From NCBI GenBank assembly GCA_018105865.1, contig CM030847.1:12838589-12902588 (forward strand): 64,000 nucleotides of DNA, in the 5' to 3' direction. The DNA is from Metaphire vulgaris (Eukaryota; Annelida; Clitellata; Crassiclitellata; Megascolecidae). The notes below the pieces were generated by a model. That model did no database searches. It worked only from the letters and a program-made list of their open reading frames with translations, and had not been told where the DNA came from. Position 1 is the stretch's first letter, and each line of letters starts with the position of its first letter. The position numbers were made by a program, and so were the translations under genes. This document shows positions 1 through 10,845 of this stretch, piece by piece.

Positions 1-2358
1 CCATAGAGTTATGAAAGACATGTTGAAATCTATGGTTGGGGATAATCCTGATAACTGGGATGAGGTGTTACCTTGGATCATGTTTGCTTACAGAGAGGTC
101 CCAATCCAAGGGTTAAAATTCTCAGCTTTTGATTTGATGCTAGGACGTCATGTGATAGGTCCATTATCCTTAATTAAACAGTTTTGGTTATCAGATACTG
201 TTGATGAAGTGTTGGATAAGTCTAGAAAGACTAATTTGATTGATTTTGTATTGGATTTGCGTGAGAAAATTCAGTGTTCTTTGAAAGCAGCTAATGAAAA
301 TACTTTAGTTGCTCAGGCTAAGTCTAAAACTTGGTATGATAAAAAGGCCAAATCGATTTATTTTAATCCTGGTGATAAAGTTTTAGTTTTACTTCCGCTG
401 AGAGGCAAACCTTTGCAGGCGAAGTATTTTGGTCCTTACCAAGTTTTGGAAAGACAGGGGGAAGTTGACTATGTTATAGCGACTCCGGATAGAAAGAAAA
501 GTAAACGTGTGTGTCATGTTAACTTAATGAAGGCATATAAGGAACGTGATGTATCAATTTTGTGTTTTTGCGATTTGCCAGAATTGAACTTTGGTGTTAA
601 TTTGAAGAATTTGAATGATGATAATTATGTGTCGGTTGTTAATAATGAGAGGTATTCGAAGAAAGTTTATGCAAATTGTAACATTGATGTAATGAATGAG
701 GTTAACTTGAATGTAGTATCTAATGACAGTACAAATTGTGTGCCTGATGAATTATGTGATTTTGAGGATGATTATACTTTTTCTGAGTTAACCGAGTCAG
801 ATGAAAAGGTAATTCATAATTTAGTAGAGAATTCTCAATTGGATTCTGTTTTGAAGACTGAACTTTATTCTGTTTTGATTTCTTTTGCACAAGTGTTTAG
901 TAATAAGCCAGGTTGTACAGAGTTAGTTAAGCATTCTATTCAATTAGTGGAAGGGGCGAAGCCGGGGAAGCAGAAACCTTATCGGTTACACCCTGATAAA
1001 TTGAAGAGAGTTGAGAAGGAAATTGAAGAATTATTAAACTTGGGGATAATTGAAGAATCTGATTCAGAATGGGCGGCACCAATTGTGGTGGTTAAGAAAG
1101 CTGATAATTCGGATAGATTGTGTACTGATTTCAGGAAATTGAATTTTTGAGTTGTTCTGATTCTTTCCCTATGCCTCGAGTAGAGGATTTGATTGATAAA
1201 GTGGGAAAAGCAAAATACTTAAGTAAACTTGATATGACAAAAGGAATTTTGGCAAATTCGTTTGGATGAAAATTCAGTTCCTCTAACTGATTCGTGACAC
1301 CAAATGGTCACTATCAATGGAAATTTATGAGTTTTGGCCTAAAGTGGGCGCCTGCTACGTTTGCCAGGTTGGGAAAAATGTTAGTTAAAGGTATTCAAGA
1401 GTTTTGTGATGTTTTCTTTGATGACTTGATTGTGTTCAGTGCTGATTGGGTTAGTCATGCTAAACATTTAATTGAAATCTTGACAAGGGTGAAAAATGCC
1501 AATTTGACTTTGAATCCAAAGAAGTGTACTTTTGCAAATGCGGAGATTGACTTTTTGGGTCATCATTTGGGTTTGAATACTGTTCAGCCGTTAAAAAAGA
1601 AGATTGAAGTTTTGGTAAATTTTCCGAGACCTACCTCTAAGAAACAAGTTGCTTCCTGGTTGGGTTTAGCGGGATACTACAGACGATTTTTACCCCATTT
1701 TTCGGAAATAACTTTGCCTTTGACTAAATTGCTTAAGAAAAACCAAATTTTCGAGTGGTCGGAGGAGGCCGAAAGTGCTTTGTGGAATTGAAATCTAGGA
1801 TGTCATCTAGACCGATTTTGAAACCTCCTGATTATTCTAGAAGATTTTGTTTGGCTGTTGATGCTTCTAAATATTGTGTGGGAGGATGTTTATTTCAAGA
1901 GTACGACAATGTCGAACATCCTGTGTGTTATTTTAGCAGAAAATTGGATAATCATCAGATTAGATATTCGACCGTGGAAAAAGAGGCTTGGGCTCTTATT
2001 GTTGCGGTTCGAATGTTTGCTGTATATTTTGGGTCAAATCCTGTTACCGTATTTTCAGATCATTCTCCATTGCAGTTTTTGAACAAAATGTCTAGTTGTA
2101 ACCAAAAATTATTTCGTTGGAGTTTTGAATTGGATCAGTTTTGCTTAGAAATAAAACATAGACCAGGAAAAGATAATATTATACCTGATATGTTAAGTAG
2201 GATTGATTCATAACTAGTATTAACTGATGTTGTAATTGTTGGATTAGTTAAGTCATTTAACTTGTGATTTCATAATGTATGTAGTTAGCTTAGGTGGATT
2301 TTTATATGTTTGTACTTGATGATTTTTGTAATCCAAATCACTCCTAAGAGGGAGGGAA
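1..2358 (+). pseudogene. Ty3/gypsy-type pol, integrase-RT-RNase H order (Gmr1-like), frameshifted
   Basis: The reading frame enters from the left edge inside the integrase core (HRVMKDMLK) and runs through the integrase C-terminus with a GPY/F-type module (KYFGPYQVLER near residue 140). It continues in the same frame into the start of a reverse transcriptase (EWAAPIVVVKK, CTDFRKLN near residues 355-378). The frame is lost at a TGA at 1148-1150. RT resumes in another frame at about 1294 (YQWKFMSFGL, catalytic FFDDLIVFS, FLGHH) and RNase H follows in a third frame from about 1755 (AVDASKYCVGG, FSDHSPLQF, RPGKDNIIPDMLSR). The protein ends at 2211, and an LTR follows with no second integrase. Integrase before RT is the order described for Gmr1-type Metaviridae; usual gypsy elements have integrase last. 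At least two frameshifts make this copy inactive. Protease, gag and the 5' LTR lie outside the window. Confidence 0.85.
2346..2357 (+). other. polypurine tract of the Gmr1-like element
   Basis: A twelve-base all-purine run (AAGAGGGAGGGA) sits directly before the presumed 3' LTR. This is where plus-strand priming is expected in an LTR retrotransposon. Confidence 0.6.
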
Positions 2359-2527
2359 TGTTGTATACCGTGTAGAGATACTGTGATGATCTTACTTATT
2401 AAGTTTAATGATTAGCCGGAAACAGACTAGAGTGGGTAGTTCCGGTTCCAGCTCTGTAATTGTACTTTATTCGATTTTCATTTTATTAAATAAAATCTGT
2501 AAAATTCACCGTCTTGATCTGCAATCA
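2359..2527 (+). repeat. 3' LTR of the Gmr1-like element
   Basis: The segment starts TGTTGTATAC right after the polypurine tract and ends near GATCTGCAATCA. It holds AATAAA at 2489-2494 as a likely polyadenylation signal. The 5' LTR is outside the window, so the right boundary rests only on the TG...CA rule and on the resumption of family U coding sequence right afterwards. The length, about 169 bp, is short for an LTR. Confidence 0.5.
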
Positions 2528-3480
2528 ATGCTAACTTCCATCGTGTTTGTATCAAAGTGGAGCTGGAAGAGAAGGCTGAAGAAGATTTTGATGAGTGCTG
2601 TACAGAAGATGCAAACATAGTTTCTTCTACAATAAAGAAAGCCAAATATAATACTGAGGGAATAAAATAGCCTTGGCAAGTCTTCGACACCATACAGGAC
2701 TGAGGGAGACGCTGAAATTGCAACTGCAGCTTGGATTGATGCCAGTATTATCACTAAAGATGACACTTCTTTGGTGATTGATCACAACAAGGTGAAGCGA
2801 GCTCAGGAGAAATTTATGAAAGAAATTCATGCACAGCTTGATGATCTACAGTTAAACAGCATCATTTGCATTTTGTTTGATGGACGCGATAATGAGACCA
2901 AGGTTATGGTTCAAGCAGAAGAGAATCAAAGATATTATTCCAGCACGGTGAAAGAAGAATATTATACAATTTGCGAGGAACTAGGAGGGAAATACCTGTG
3001 GCATTTTGTTTCTAACAAAGCGACTAATAAGAAATCACATGCTGAAGTAATTGCTGATAGTATGATGGAGTGGCTGAAGAAAATGGTTCTGATAAAACAC
3101 TTAAAGCTATAGGTGGTGGTTCATGCAATTTGTGAAAAGGAGGTGTGATGCAATATCTTGAAAAGAAGCTGCAAAGGAAATTGGTATGGATTGTATGTGA
3201 CCTTCACACTGGAGAACTGTCACTCAGGTGCCGTATAACTGCTCTGGATGGCAATAATCTGAGCAACAACAAGTGGTCAGGACCTTTGTCACCTCTTGGG
3301 AAAATGCTGAACTCTGCAACGGATTTGGACATCAATCCTCATTTTCCTAAAGTATGCCTTGGTCCACAGCTACCTCAGTATGCGGAGATATAGGCCTATG
3401 TGAAAATGACAAGTGAAGCTGCTGCCCATGTCTACAGTCATGAACGACGTGAACAGCAGAGGACAGATGATTAGCAGGCA
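2528..3480 (+). pseudogene. family U protein, decayed copy U1
   Basis: Broken frames encode a protein type I know only as a multicopy 'uncharacterized' protein of invertebrate genomes. In order: an acidic stretch, DDTSLVIDHNKVKRAQEKF near 2760-2820, ILFDGRDNETK near 2870, GGKYLWHF near 2985, and VCDLHTGELSLRCRITALDG near 3200 followed by KWSGPLSPLGKM. The same segments recur in U2 (34315-36345) and U3 (37190-38825). Frames break at about 2770, 3112 and 3393. The upstream edge abuts the LTR, so the LTR element appears to have inserted into this copy. Function is unknown; I infer a transposon protein from copy number and decay. Confidence 0.6.
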
Positions 3481-3604
3481 GTTAATGAGTATAAATAGGA
3501 GCAAGCAGGATATGATCCTATTAATTGATAGCTTAAGTTGACGGGTATTCCTTTCCTTTCATTTGAACATTTCTGATACACTGAGTCTCAGAAACTGCTT
3601 CTGA

Positions 3605-4261
<657 letters not shown>

Positions 4262-4399
4262 CTATCTATAGGTAGATTTATAGAGCGCCGTAGACATGAC
4301 GAAGGCCAAAAACAAAAGCGCTTGACAGTCAACTAGCTAAATTGTACGAGGTCTTGAATAAGTACGTCTTAAGCATGCATGCAAAAGTTCCAGCCGAGG
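4262..4399 (-). mobile_element. LINE-B 3' end, left part of a split copy
   Basis: On the minus strand this matches the extreme 3' end of the LINE-B elements at 9345 and 14146. Shared words on the plus strand are TTTATAGAGCGC, AAAAGCGCTT and TACGTCTTAAG. The match breaks exactly where the LTR repeat begins and resumes after 7308, so one LINE-B copy was split by the LTR element. Confidence 0.55.
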
Positions 4400-4626
4400 T
4401 GGCGTGGTGTATATTATATTATACTAATACCAAGACAACACGTCTGAATATATTATATAAGTAGATATGTATTCTAGCAATGTACAAGCAATAGTTGAGT
4501 CTTCATCTATCGACGTACGGACAACGAGTGTCTGCCTTCAGCTATACTACAGTTCAGCGTCCTAGTTAGTGTTCGTCTATTGGATGGTAGGCGGGGCTTG
4601 TCTACTTAGAATGCCATCACGTGACA
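4400..4626 (-). repeat. 3' LTR of gag-only LTR element
   Basis: Read on the minus strand, the repeat starts TGTCACGTGATGGC and ends near CACGCCACC. It matches 6986-7091 over its 3' half and, in inverse orientation, nearly all of 7092-7308. A purine-rich minus-strand stretch (AAGTAAGAAGTGAAGA) lies just upstream, as expected for a polypurine tract. Confidence 0.75.
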
Positions 4627-5108
4627 TCTTCACTTCTTACTTTTTTGAAGCTAAAGTCTAACAGAGTGAAAACCTAGATTCTAAAAGTCCACAGAAAACT
4701 GCAAGCCTACAATATCAGTGCTTTCTATATTTAAAGTTCGCTTGGAGTTTTCTATCGCGAAAGTCTCTATAGGGCTTTATGGCTAATCTGCTTCCCTTCT
4801 AGTCAGATGTAAATTAGTTAATTAGTGCCTTCGGGCGGTGGGTGAAGATGGCGATCGTCCGCTTCCAACAGTTCAGACTGGACACAGATATTTCTTCGGC
4901 TGACTCGATCTGTCTCAGTCTGTCTCAGTCTCTGTGTTTCTTAGTTTGACTCTGTCTCAGTCTGTCTCAGTCTCTGTCTTTTTCTTTTCCATCGCGTATG
5001 CTTCTGCTTGAATTTAATCCGCTTGAATGTCGGTCTATCTGTCTGCTTGGTTATTCTCAGAGCAACGGCGCGGAGGGGTTGAGGAGACGTTGTTCTCTCG
5101 AAATCGTT
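4627..5108. other. non-coding part of the gag-only LTR element
   Basis: Lies between the gag stop and the 3' LTR, where pol would be expected in a complete element. No RT, integrase or protease motif is visible. It contains a short imperfect tandem of TCTGTCTCAG units at 4909-4978. Confidence 0.5.
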
Positions 5109-6905
5109 TCAAGTAGGCTTCAGCTTGTCCGAGTAAACGCCTTTGAAAATGAACTTCCGCACGGCGGAGGGGCCGACAAAGGTCATGTCGGCCAAGCCTT
5201 TCATTTCTGGCAACGGTGGGAGAGGGGAGGCAACTTTCACTCTCAATTCGGCATATGTCGTGAAAAGTCGAATACTTTCAAGTGGGACCATCTCGATCGA
5301 AGACGGAAAGTGCGTGGGAGAGTCGGTCTCCGATATCAGCTCGTTCGTAGAATCCAGTGAATCCATCACGCGAAAATAATTATAGTTCCCGACTTCAAGT
5401 GTCATCGGCTGTAGCGCGGAGGGATTGATCGTTCGGAATGCAAAGGCGGTCATCTGAATAGAGTCCATCTGTGACTCGATCTCTTCGACGGTAGAGGGCA
5501 TTGCAGCTCGCATTTCAGTGTTCGCAAAATCGCCTGTTTTCTCATTTATTTCTTCATCGTCCGCTGCTTCTTCTTCTCTTGCTTCAATCAGTTCGGGGTT
5601 AGGGTGTGAATCCACCAACGGCTTGGCTAGGCTCCGATCACCTGTCGGCTGGAGCGGGGAGGGCGGAATTCGCATCGTCCCTTCCGTGTCTTCCTTTCTC
5701 ACGACCTCAGGGTCAACGGCTCTGGTCACAGTGGTCGGTGAGATGATTGTAATTGGATCCAACAGTGAGCAGGAATGCAAGTCTGCTTCAGAATCACTAG
5801 TCCAGCGGCTTTCTCCAATTCTACGCTGTATAGGGATCGCAATGAATATTTCAAATTCATCCTCGTCATCTCCATCGTCAAAATTATTCGCAATTTCTTC
5901 GTCAAAATCATTCGCCAAATCGTCTGCAGCTTCAAAATCGCTCTCAATATCGTCAATAGCTTCATTTTTATCGTATAATGATCTTATGCTATAATGATTT
6001 CCACAGAATGAATAGCAAAATTTCTCAGAATTGCTTGTTTCAGAATCGTCTGTTTCTTCGTCTGCTTGATCAAGCATAGATTCGCTTCCGACATTCGTCG
6101 TTGATTCCTTGTTGAGCATCAGTCTCACACATTCTTCATTCTCAAATTCTGTGTTATCTGTGAATAATTCCACAACTGCCGATAAAATTTCATCTTTCTC
6201 GTCATCATCGTCGGCATTTGCATCTTCAAATAATCTCTTATTTCCACAGAATAAATTACAAAAATCTTCCGAATTGTCTGCTTCGGAATTTAATCTCTCA
6301 GTGTAAATTCTCTCGGTTGATGCTTTCTCATGGCAAACAACATTATAATATGATTCGTGTGACGTCGACATACCTCGTAGTCGGAAATACTTCGCTGAAT
6401 GGGTCAAACGCGCATTCAGGGCGCTGTCTTCGCTGTCGTCGTTCTGCAAACAGTGTCGGCTACTTTCCGCTTGCCTTCGCGGCGGAAATTCTCGTAGCGC
6501 CTCCATCTCTTCCAGATGATTCCGGCGCTGCTTCGGCTCGCTGTCGTCGTGACAGTGGTCATCGTCGCGGCTGCTTTCCGTACGCGTTCTCGGCGGGAAT
6601 TCATGGGGTAGCTCCTCCATCTTTTCGCTGACGTCATCAACGCAATGACGTTCAAATGCTTCTAACAGGGCGCTCGGGCTCTGACGCTGGGCATCAGTCA
6701 AGGTAATCTCCATGTAGAAACAGAAAGCGTCTGTTCCCAGGAAACATAGCATAATCGCGGCCTGTCGAGCCTCGTCTTCACGGTCGATTCCTGCCGCTTT
6801 CGAATACTACAACCATTTCTGTTCGAAATTCTTCCATTCGCTCGCTAGATCGGTCGCATCCAGGTAGAGTGCCTCTGGAAGTTGAATGTTCGACGCAAAA
6901 GACAT
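5109..6905 (-). pseudogene. gag-like ORF of a pol-less LTR element, one in-frame stop
   Basis: The frame starts MSFASNIQLPEA at 6905, about 80 bp inside the 5' LTR. Its N-terminus (DLASEWKNFEQKW, then DEARQAAIMLCFLGTDAF) resembles gag proteins of metazoan gypsy elements, which carry the pattern WK-F-W-Y....DE...A..L...G. A TAG at 6807-6809 interrupts codon 33; beyond it the frame stays open for 547 codons. Residues after about 90 do not look like usual gag: very acidic, no CCHC zinc knuckle, with a two-fold repeat of E-L/A-x-EFPPR...ESSR and two FCGN segments. No pol follows. It would package RNA if functional; dependence on a partner element is inferred. Counterpart plus-strand frames are shadows. 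Confidence 0.6.
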
Positions 6906-6985
6906 TTCGACGCCGTACAGTGTTCGAAGCTGCTACGATCGAAATTCTTAATCTACTTAATCTACTTAACTAACTTCTGACACCA

Positions 6986-7091
6986 TGTGGCGTGGTGCCT
7001 TATATTATACTAATACTAAGACAACACGTCTGAATATATTATATAGGTAGATATGTATTCTAGCAATGTACAAGCAATGTTTGAGTCTTCA
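6986..7091 (-). repeat. truncated 5' LTR of the gag-only element
   Basis: Contains the 3' half of the LTR (on the plus strand from TGTGGCGTGG to TTGAGTCTTCAT). It is cut where the inverted LTR starts at 7092. Confidence 0.75.
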
Positions 7092-7308
7092 TGTCACGTG
7101 ATGGCATTCTATGTAGACAAGCCCCGCCTACCATCCAATAGACTAGGACGCTGAACTGTAGTATAGCTGAAGGCAGACTCTCGTTGCCCGTACGTCGATA
7201 GATGAAGATTCAACCATTGCTTGTACATTGCTAGAATACATATCTACTTATATAATATACTCAGACGTGTTGTCTTGGTATTAGTATAATATAAGGCACC
7301 ACGCCACA
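7092..7308 (+). repeat. complete LTR in inverted orientation
   Basis: Starts TGTCACGTGATGG and ends CACCACGCCACA, so it is a full LTR reading left to right, opposite to the element it touches. With 6986-7091 it forms arms of about 105 bp around a loop of about 110 bp. LINE-B sequence resumes right after 7308. Confidence 0.75.
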
Positions 7309-7800
7309 GTCACGTCGTCCGGAAGCGCATTCCACAGAAGGGGGCTATCGTGCGACACGGATCTCTCTCCGAGCTTCACTGTCCTCAACGGAGGAGGGAC
7401 GTGCACTAGGGACCGACTGCTGAATCGAAGCTGCATGAGTCGGTCTGTCTGATCCCGTATTCGCACCAGAGTCAACAAGTACTCCGGGCAGGAGGTGTCG
7501 TGCAGGGCTCGGAATGTCAGCCAGCAGCATTTGTATATGATTCGCTCAGGCACCTTGAGCCAGTGTAGTTTATCCCTTAATAATGGGGTAATGTGGTCAT
7601 GCCACCTGACGCCAAAGATCAAACGAACTGATGCGTTCAAGACTGCAGCCGGCTCAACTGGTACGCCGGAAGACCTAGCAGGATACTGTTTGAGTAATCC
7701 AGTTGCGATATGATGGAGGAGCGCATTAGATGGACAGCGGCCCCGTCGATATGTAACGGCGGATCTCGCGTATGTGCCTCAGTTGGAGACAGCACACCCG
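7309..7800 (-). pseudogene. LINE-B RT C-terminal fragment
   Basis: Minus-strand frames give the conserved C-terminal region of L2/CR1-like RT: RHIREIRRYIST, LDYSNSILLGLP, then after a frame change RLIFGVRWHDHITPLLRDK, LHWLKVPERI, LWNALPDDV. It is the upstream continuation of the 4262-4399 piece. The copy is 5'-truncated near 7800. Confidence 0.7.
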
Positions 7801-8129
7801 GATCCAGTTGGTACAGAATACTGAATTCGCTGCCAATTATGGAATCTAGACTAACGTACATGGCGCCATTAGCGCAGGCGCAGTTAATATGACACAATAC
7901 AAGAATCTATGGATATTATATTAGTAGGCTAAAACAGACCACGTGGTTAACAGGTGCAGACGAGGCTAAAATGTATAGATTCACGAAATCCAACCCAACC
8001 CATTAATTTTTTTAAAATCTTGACCCAACCCAACCCATGAGTTAACCAAACCCATGGACAACTCTGATGCAGACAGCATGCGAGCATGCAAACAGCATGC
8101 GAACGCGATGGCTAATGACCGAAATTGAT

Positions 8130-8300
8130 CTTGTACTTTCCACTCGCTTCCTCGACCCACATGATCGTCAATCTCATCACTTTCTCTCACGCCCGCTAAA
8201 TCAGGCATCCCTGAAAATCTGCAACCGTGTCTTTCATACGCGTACCTGAACTTTTTAACTAATCCCAGCTTCCCACCGCAGTCTTAGACACTTAAAAGGA
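8130..8300 (+). mobile_element. LINE-A 3' fragment, first of two rearranged pieces
   Basis: Resembles the C-terminal coding part of LINE-A at 46560-46705 (NQASLKICNRVF). It is followed at once by sequence matching a more upstream part of the same family, so order is scrambled relative to the complete copy. Confidence 0.5.
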
Positions 8301-8304
8301 TTAC

Positions 8305-9180
8305 CCAAACAGGTCAAAATTGACATCCCAAGCTAGTTTTGGCCCCAGACACCACAATAATCCCTGCTCAAACTGGACAAAAATCTTAATTTCAAATATG
8401 ATTAATCTTTAAATTTCGAATCACAAATCTCTCTAGTTCCGAAAACTACGCCCATATTAGTGACTCACGACGCTTTCGTCCTTGCCTCGACTTAAAAATA
8501 CCTCCACAATCGTCAATTCCAAACTAGACTACTGCAACGCCCTTTGCTAGAACCTCCCGAAGACCTCCATCAACAAACTACAATCTATTAAAAATGCACT
8601 AGCCCGAGGAGTAATCAAATCACCAAAGTTCTGCCATATTTCACCTATACTGGTCACTTCGCTGGCTTAAAATATCCGAACGCATCCAGTAGATGATAAT
8701 AGCGATTACTCTCAGTTCACTTAATTCATCAAAACCGGTTTTCCTTAGAAAATTCATAACGACTCAGCCTCCTGGACCTACACGATCGTCATCTAATCTC
8801 ACACTCTCACGCTCGTTAAATCAGTCATCTCTCAAAATCTGCAACCGCGATTTCTCATACGCCTCACCGGAACTTTGGAACTCAATTCCAGTTTTCCTCC
8901 GTTGTCTACAACATGGTCAAACGAAAAGCTCTACATCCTTCAGTTCCTCTCATCAAGCCTTTATTGTCTAAACTTAAAACCTTCCTATTCCAAAAGTCAT
9001 TTGCTCCATAGCTATAACAGCCCGACCCGCCACCTCATGAATACACTGACCTTTGCCCGGCAGACAACCCACCTTACCTATAGCTATCTAAAGGAAGATT
9101 ATGCGCGTGGAAATAAGCAGCTACTATTGTACTACTGTTAAAGGCGCAATATAAATGTACGCGATTTTACTTACTTACTT
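8305..9180 (+). pseudogene. LINE-A RT C-terminal fragment with 3' end
   Basis: Degenerate frames follow 46085-46990 in order: SKLDYCN-like words near 8515, a region matching SPILKSLHWLKIS near 8640, then SLNSSKPVFLRK, SLNQSSLKICNR, PELWNSIPVFLR near 8700-8910. The copy ends in a short run of TTAC units at 9169-9182, the tail type of this family. Many stops and indels. Confidence 0.65.
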
Positions 9181-9247
9181 ACTATAAAATAATACAATCT
9201 CAATCCAAATAATCCCTGCATTATCTCCTCATGTCTTCAGATCTAAG

Positions 9248-9248
9248 C

Positions 9249-9332
<84 letters not shown>
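9248..9332. repeat. (ATT)n microsatellite at a LINE-B 3' end
   Basis: About 85 bp of near-perfect ATT directly abutting the 3' terminus of the minus-strand LINE-B. Confidence 0.95.
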
Positions 9333-9333
<1 letters not shown>

Positions 9334-9398
9334 CTACGACAATTTATATAGCGCAGTAGCATAACTGGAGCTAAAGTCAAGAGCGCTTTACAAAGGAG

Positions 9399-10754
9399 TC
9401 ACTTATAAGAGATGTTAAATAAGTGTGTCTTTAGGAGCTTCTCAAAACAGCCGACGGACTTCGCATTAATAACATCGCTTGGCAACGAGTTCCACAGGGC
9501 TGGGTTTCCCCGCGTGACTGATCTGTCACCAAACACGGCAGTCTTTGAAGGCGGAGGGACGATCAACAATGTCCGACTACTGGATCGAAGTTCCGCGCGT
9601 CTGTCGTTCGTCGTTGCCCTGTATACGAGTGTTGATATGTAGTCAGGACAGGTGGTGTCGTTCAGGGCCCGATATGTAATCAGGCATCGCTTGTAGGTGA
9701 TGCGTTCTCGAACCCCAAGCCAGTGAAGCTTGTCTCTAAGCAACGGTGTCACGTGATCATTCCAGCGGGCTCCAAAGATCAAGCGAGAGGATGCATTGAG
9801 CACCGACTGGAGGCGGCTTAGCTGGCTCTCTGGAAGGCCGAGGAGGACTCCATTGCATTGGTCAACCCTGGATAGAACAAGCGCCCGAATCAGTTGTATC
9901 GCAGCATCCGTTGGTATATATCGCCTGATGCTTCTGATTCTCCGCAACTGATAATAACAGACACGTGTCACATTACTTATATGATCCGTGAACGACAATG
10001 TCTCATCAAAAATAACGCCGAGCAGTCGTACGGTGGTAGAGGGAGCAATGACAGTGTCCTCTATTTCAAACGGTGTCCTGTTTATTTGGGATCTCCTTCT
10101 CGGGGAGCTTAGCCAAAGGAACTCAGTCTTCCCTGAGTTAAGCGACAGGCGATTAGATGACATCCATGATTTGACCTCAGCTATGCATTCAATGATCCTT
10201 GACCGCAATCTGTCCGAGTCTGCCGGTAGACAGAAGGAATATATTTGGCTATCATCAGCACAACTGTGCGAGTCTAGTCCAAAGGCTTTGATGATTCGGC
10301 CAACATCAGCAACATACAATATGAACAAAAGAGGGCCCAACACAGACCCCTGGGGAACACCACTCAGGACATTGCTGTATGATGACGTTCGGCCGTTACA
10401 GCGGACCGACTGCATTCTGCCCGTTACATAGTCACGGAGCCAGGATAAGACCTGCCCCTTGAGGCCATAAGATATTTCAAGACGTCGAATGAGGGTAGCA
10501 TGATCGACAGTATCAAAGGCCGCGGAAAGGTCGAGGAGGCAAAGAACAGCTACACGACCATTGGCAATGGCGTCTACAATGTCGTTGTAGATTCTTAGTA
10601 TGGCTGTCTCGGTGGAGTGCCCCTTTCGGTATGCTGACTGGTTCTTTGGCATAAGATCATTCTTCACAAGATGAGCGACCAGCTGCTTGTTGACGAATTT
10701 CTCCAGTAGCTTGGAGAGAAAGGGTAGGTTGGAGACAGGTCTGTAGTTAACCAC
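9399..10754 (-). CDS. LINE-B reverse transcriptase, nearly intact
   Basis: Encodes the RT of an L2/CR1-like non-LTR retrotransposon (451 codons shown from an internal Met). Visible motifs: NYRPVSNLPFLSKLLEK at the start, AYRKGHSTETA, motif A LCLLDLSAAFDTVDH, motif B SGVPQGSVLGPLLF, motif C in the form SCADDSQIY, LSLNSGKTEFLW, LLGVIFDETLSF, and the C-terminal block LIFGARWNDHVTPLLRDK, LHWLGVRERI, LWNSLPSDV. The usual Tyr or Phe before ADD is replaced by Cys; both catalytic Asp remain. It joins the endonuclease frame (10846-11871) after a frameshift between 10755 and 10845. The 3' end runs to 9345 with an ATT tail. Confidence 0.8.
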   Translation of the reverse strand: MVNYRPVSNLPFLSKLLEKFVNKQLVAHLVKNDLMPKNQSAYRKGHSTETAILRIYNDIVDAIANGRVAVLCLLDLSAAFDTVDHATLIRRLEISYGLKGQVLSWLRDYVTGRMQSVRCNGRTSSYSNVLSGVPQGSVLGPLLFILYVADVGRIIKAFGLDSHSCADDSQIYSFCLPADSDRLRSRIIECIAEVKSWMSSNRLSLNSGKTEFLWLSSPRRRSQINRTPFEIEDTVIAPSTTVRLLGVIFDETLSFTDHISNVTRVCYYQLRRIRSIRRYIPTDAAIQLIRALVLSRVDQCNGVLLGLPESQLSRLQSVLNASSRLIFGARWNDHVTPLLRDKLHWLGVRERITYKRCLITYRALNDTTCPDYISTLVYRATTNDRRAELRSSSRTLLIVPPPSKTAVFGDRSVTRGNPALWNSLPSDVINAKSVGCFEKLLKTHLFNISYK

Positions 10755-10845
10755 ATCGTTTTGTTCGAGTTCTGGCCGTTTGAGATGTGGTATAACGATG
10801 GCTCGTTTCCATGACAGCGGAACTCCCCACTGTTCAAAGAAGCAG

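Larger units (their letters stand above)
4400..7091 (-). mobile_element. non-autonomous LTR retrotransposon (gag only)
   Basis: Two same-orientation LTR segments (4400-4626 and 6986-7091) enclose a gag-like ORF and a short non-coding tail. Just inside the 5' LTR the minus strand reads TGGTGTCAGAAGTTAG, a typical gypsy primer-binding-site form. The 5' LTR keeps only its 3' half. No target duplication was found, which fits the rearranged right edge. Confidence 0.7.

Noticed and set aside
5518..5994. 158-codon Ser-rich plus frame
   Set aside because: Shadow of the acidic, repeat-rich gag frame on the other strand.
4395..7313. 5-bp target duplication of the gag-only LTR element
   Set aside because: Flanks CCGAG and GTCAC do not match; the inverted LTR shows the right edge was rearranged.
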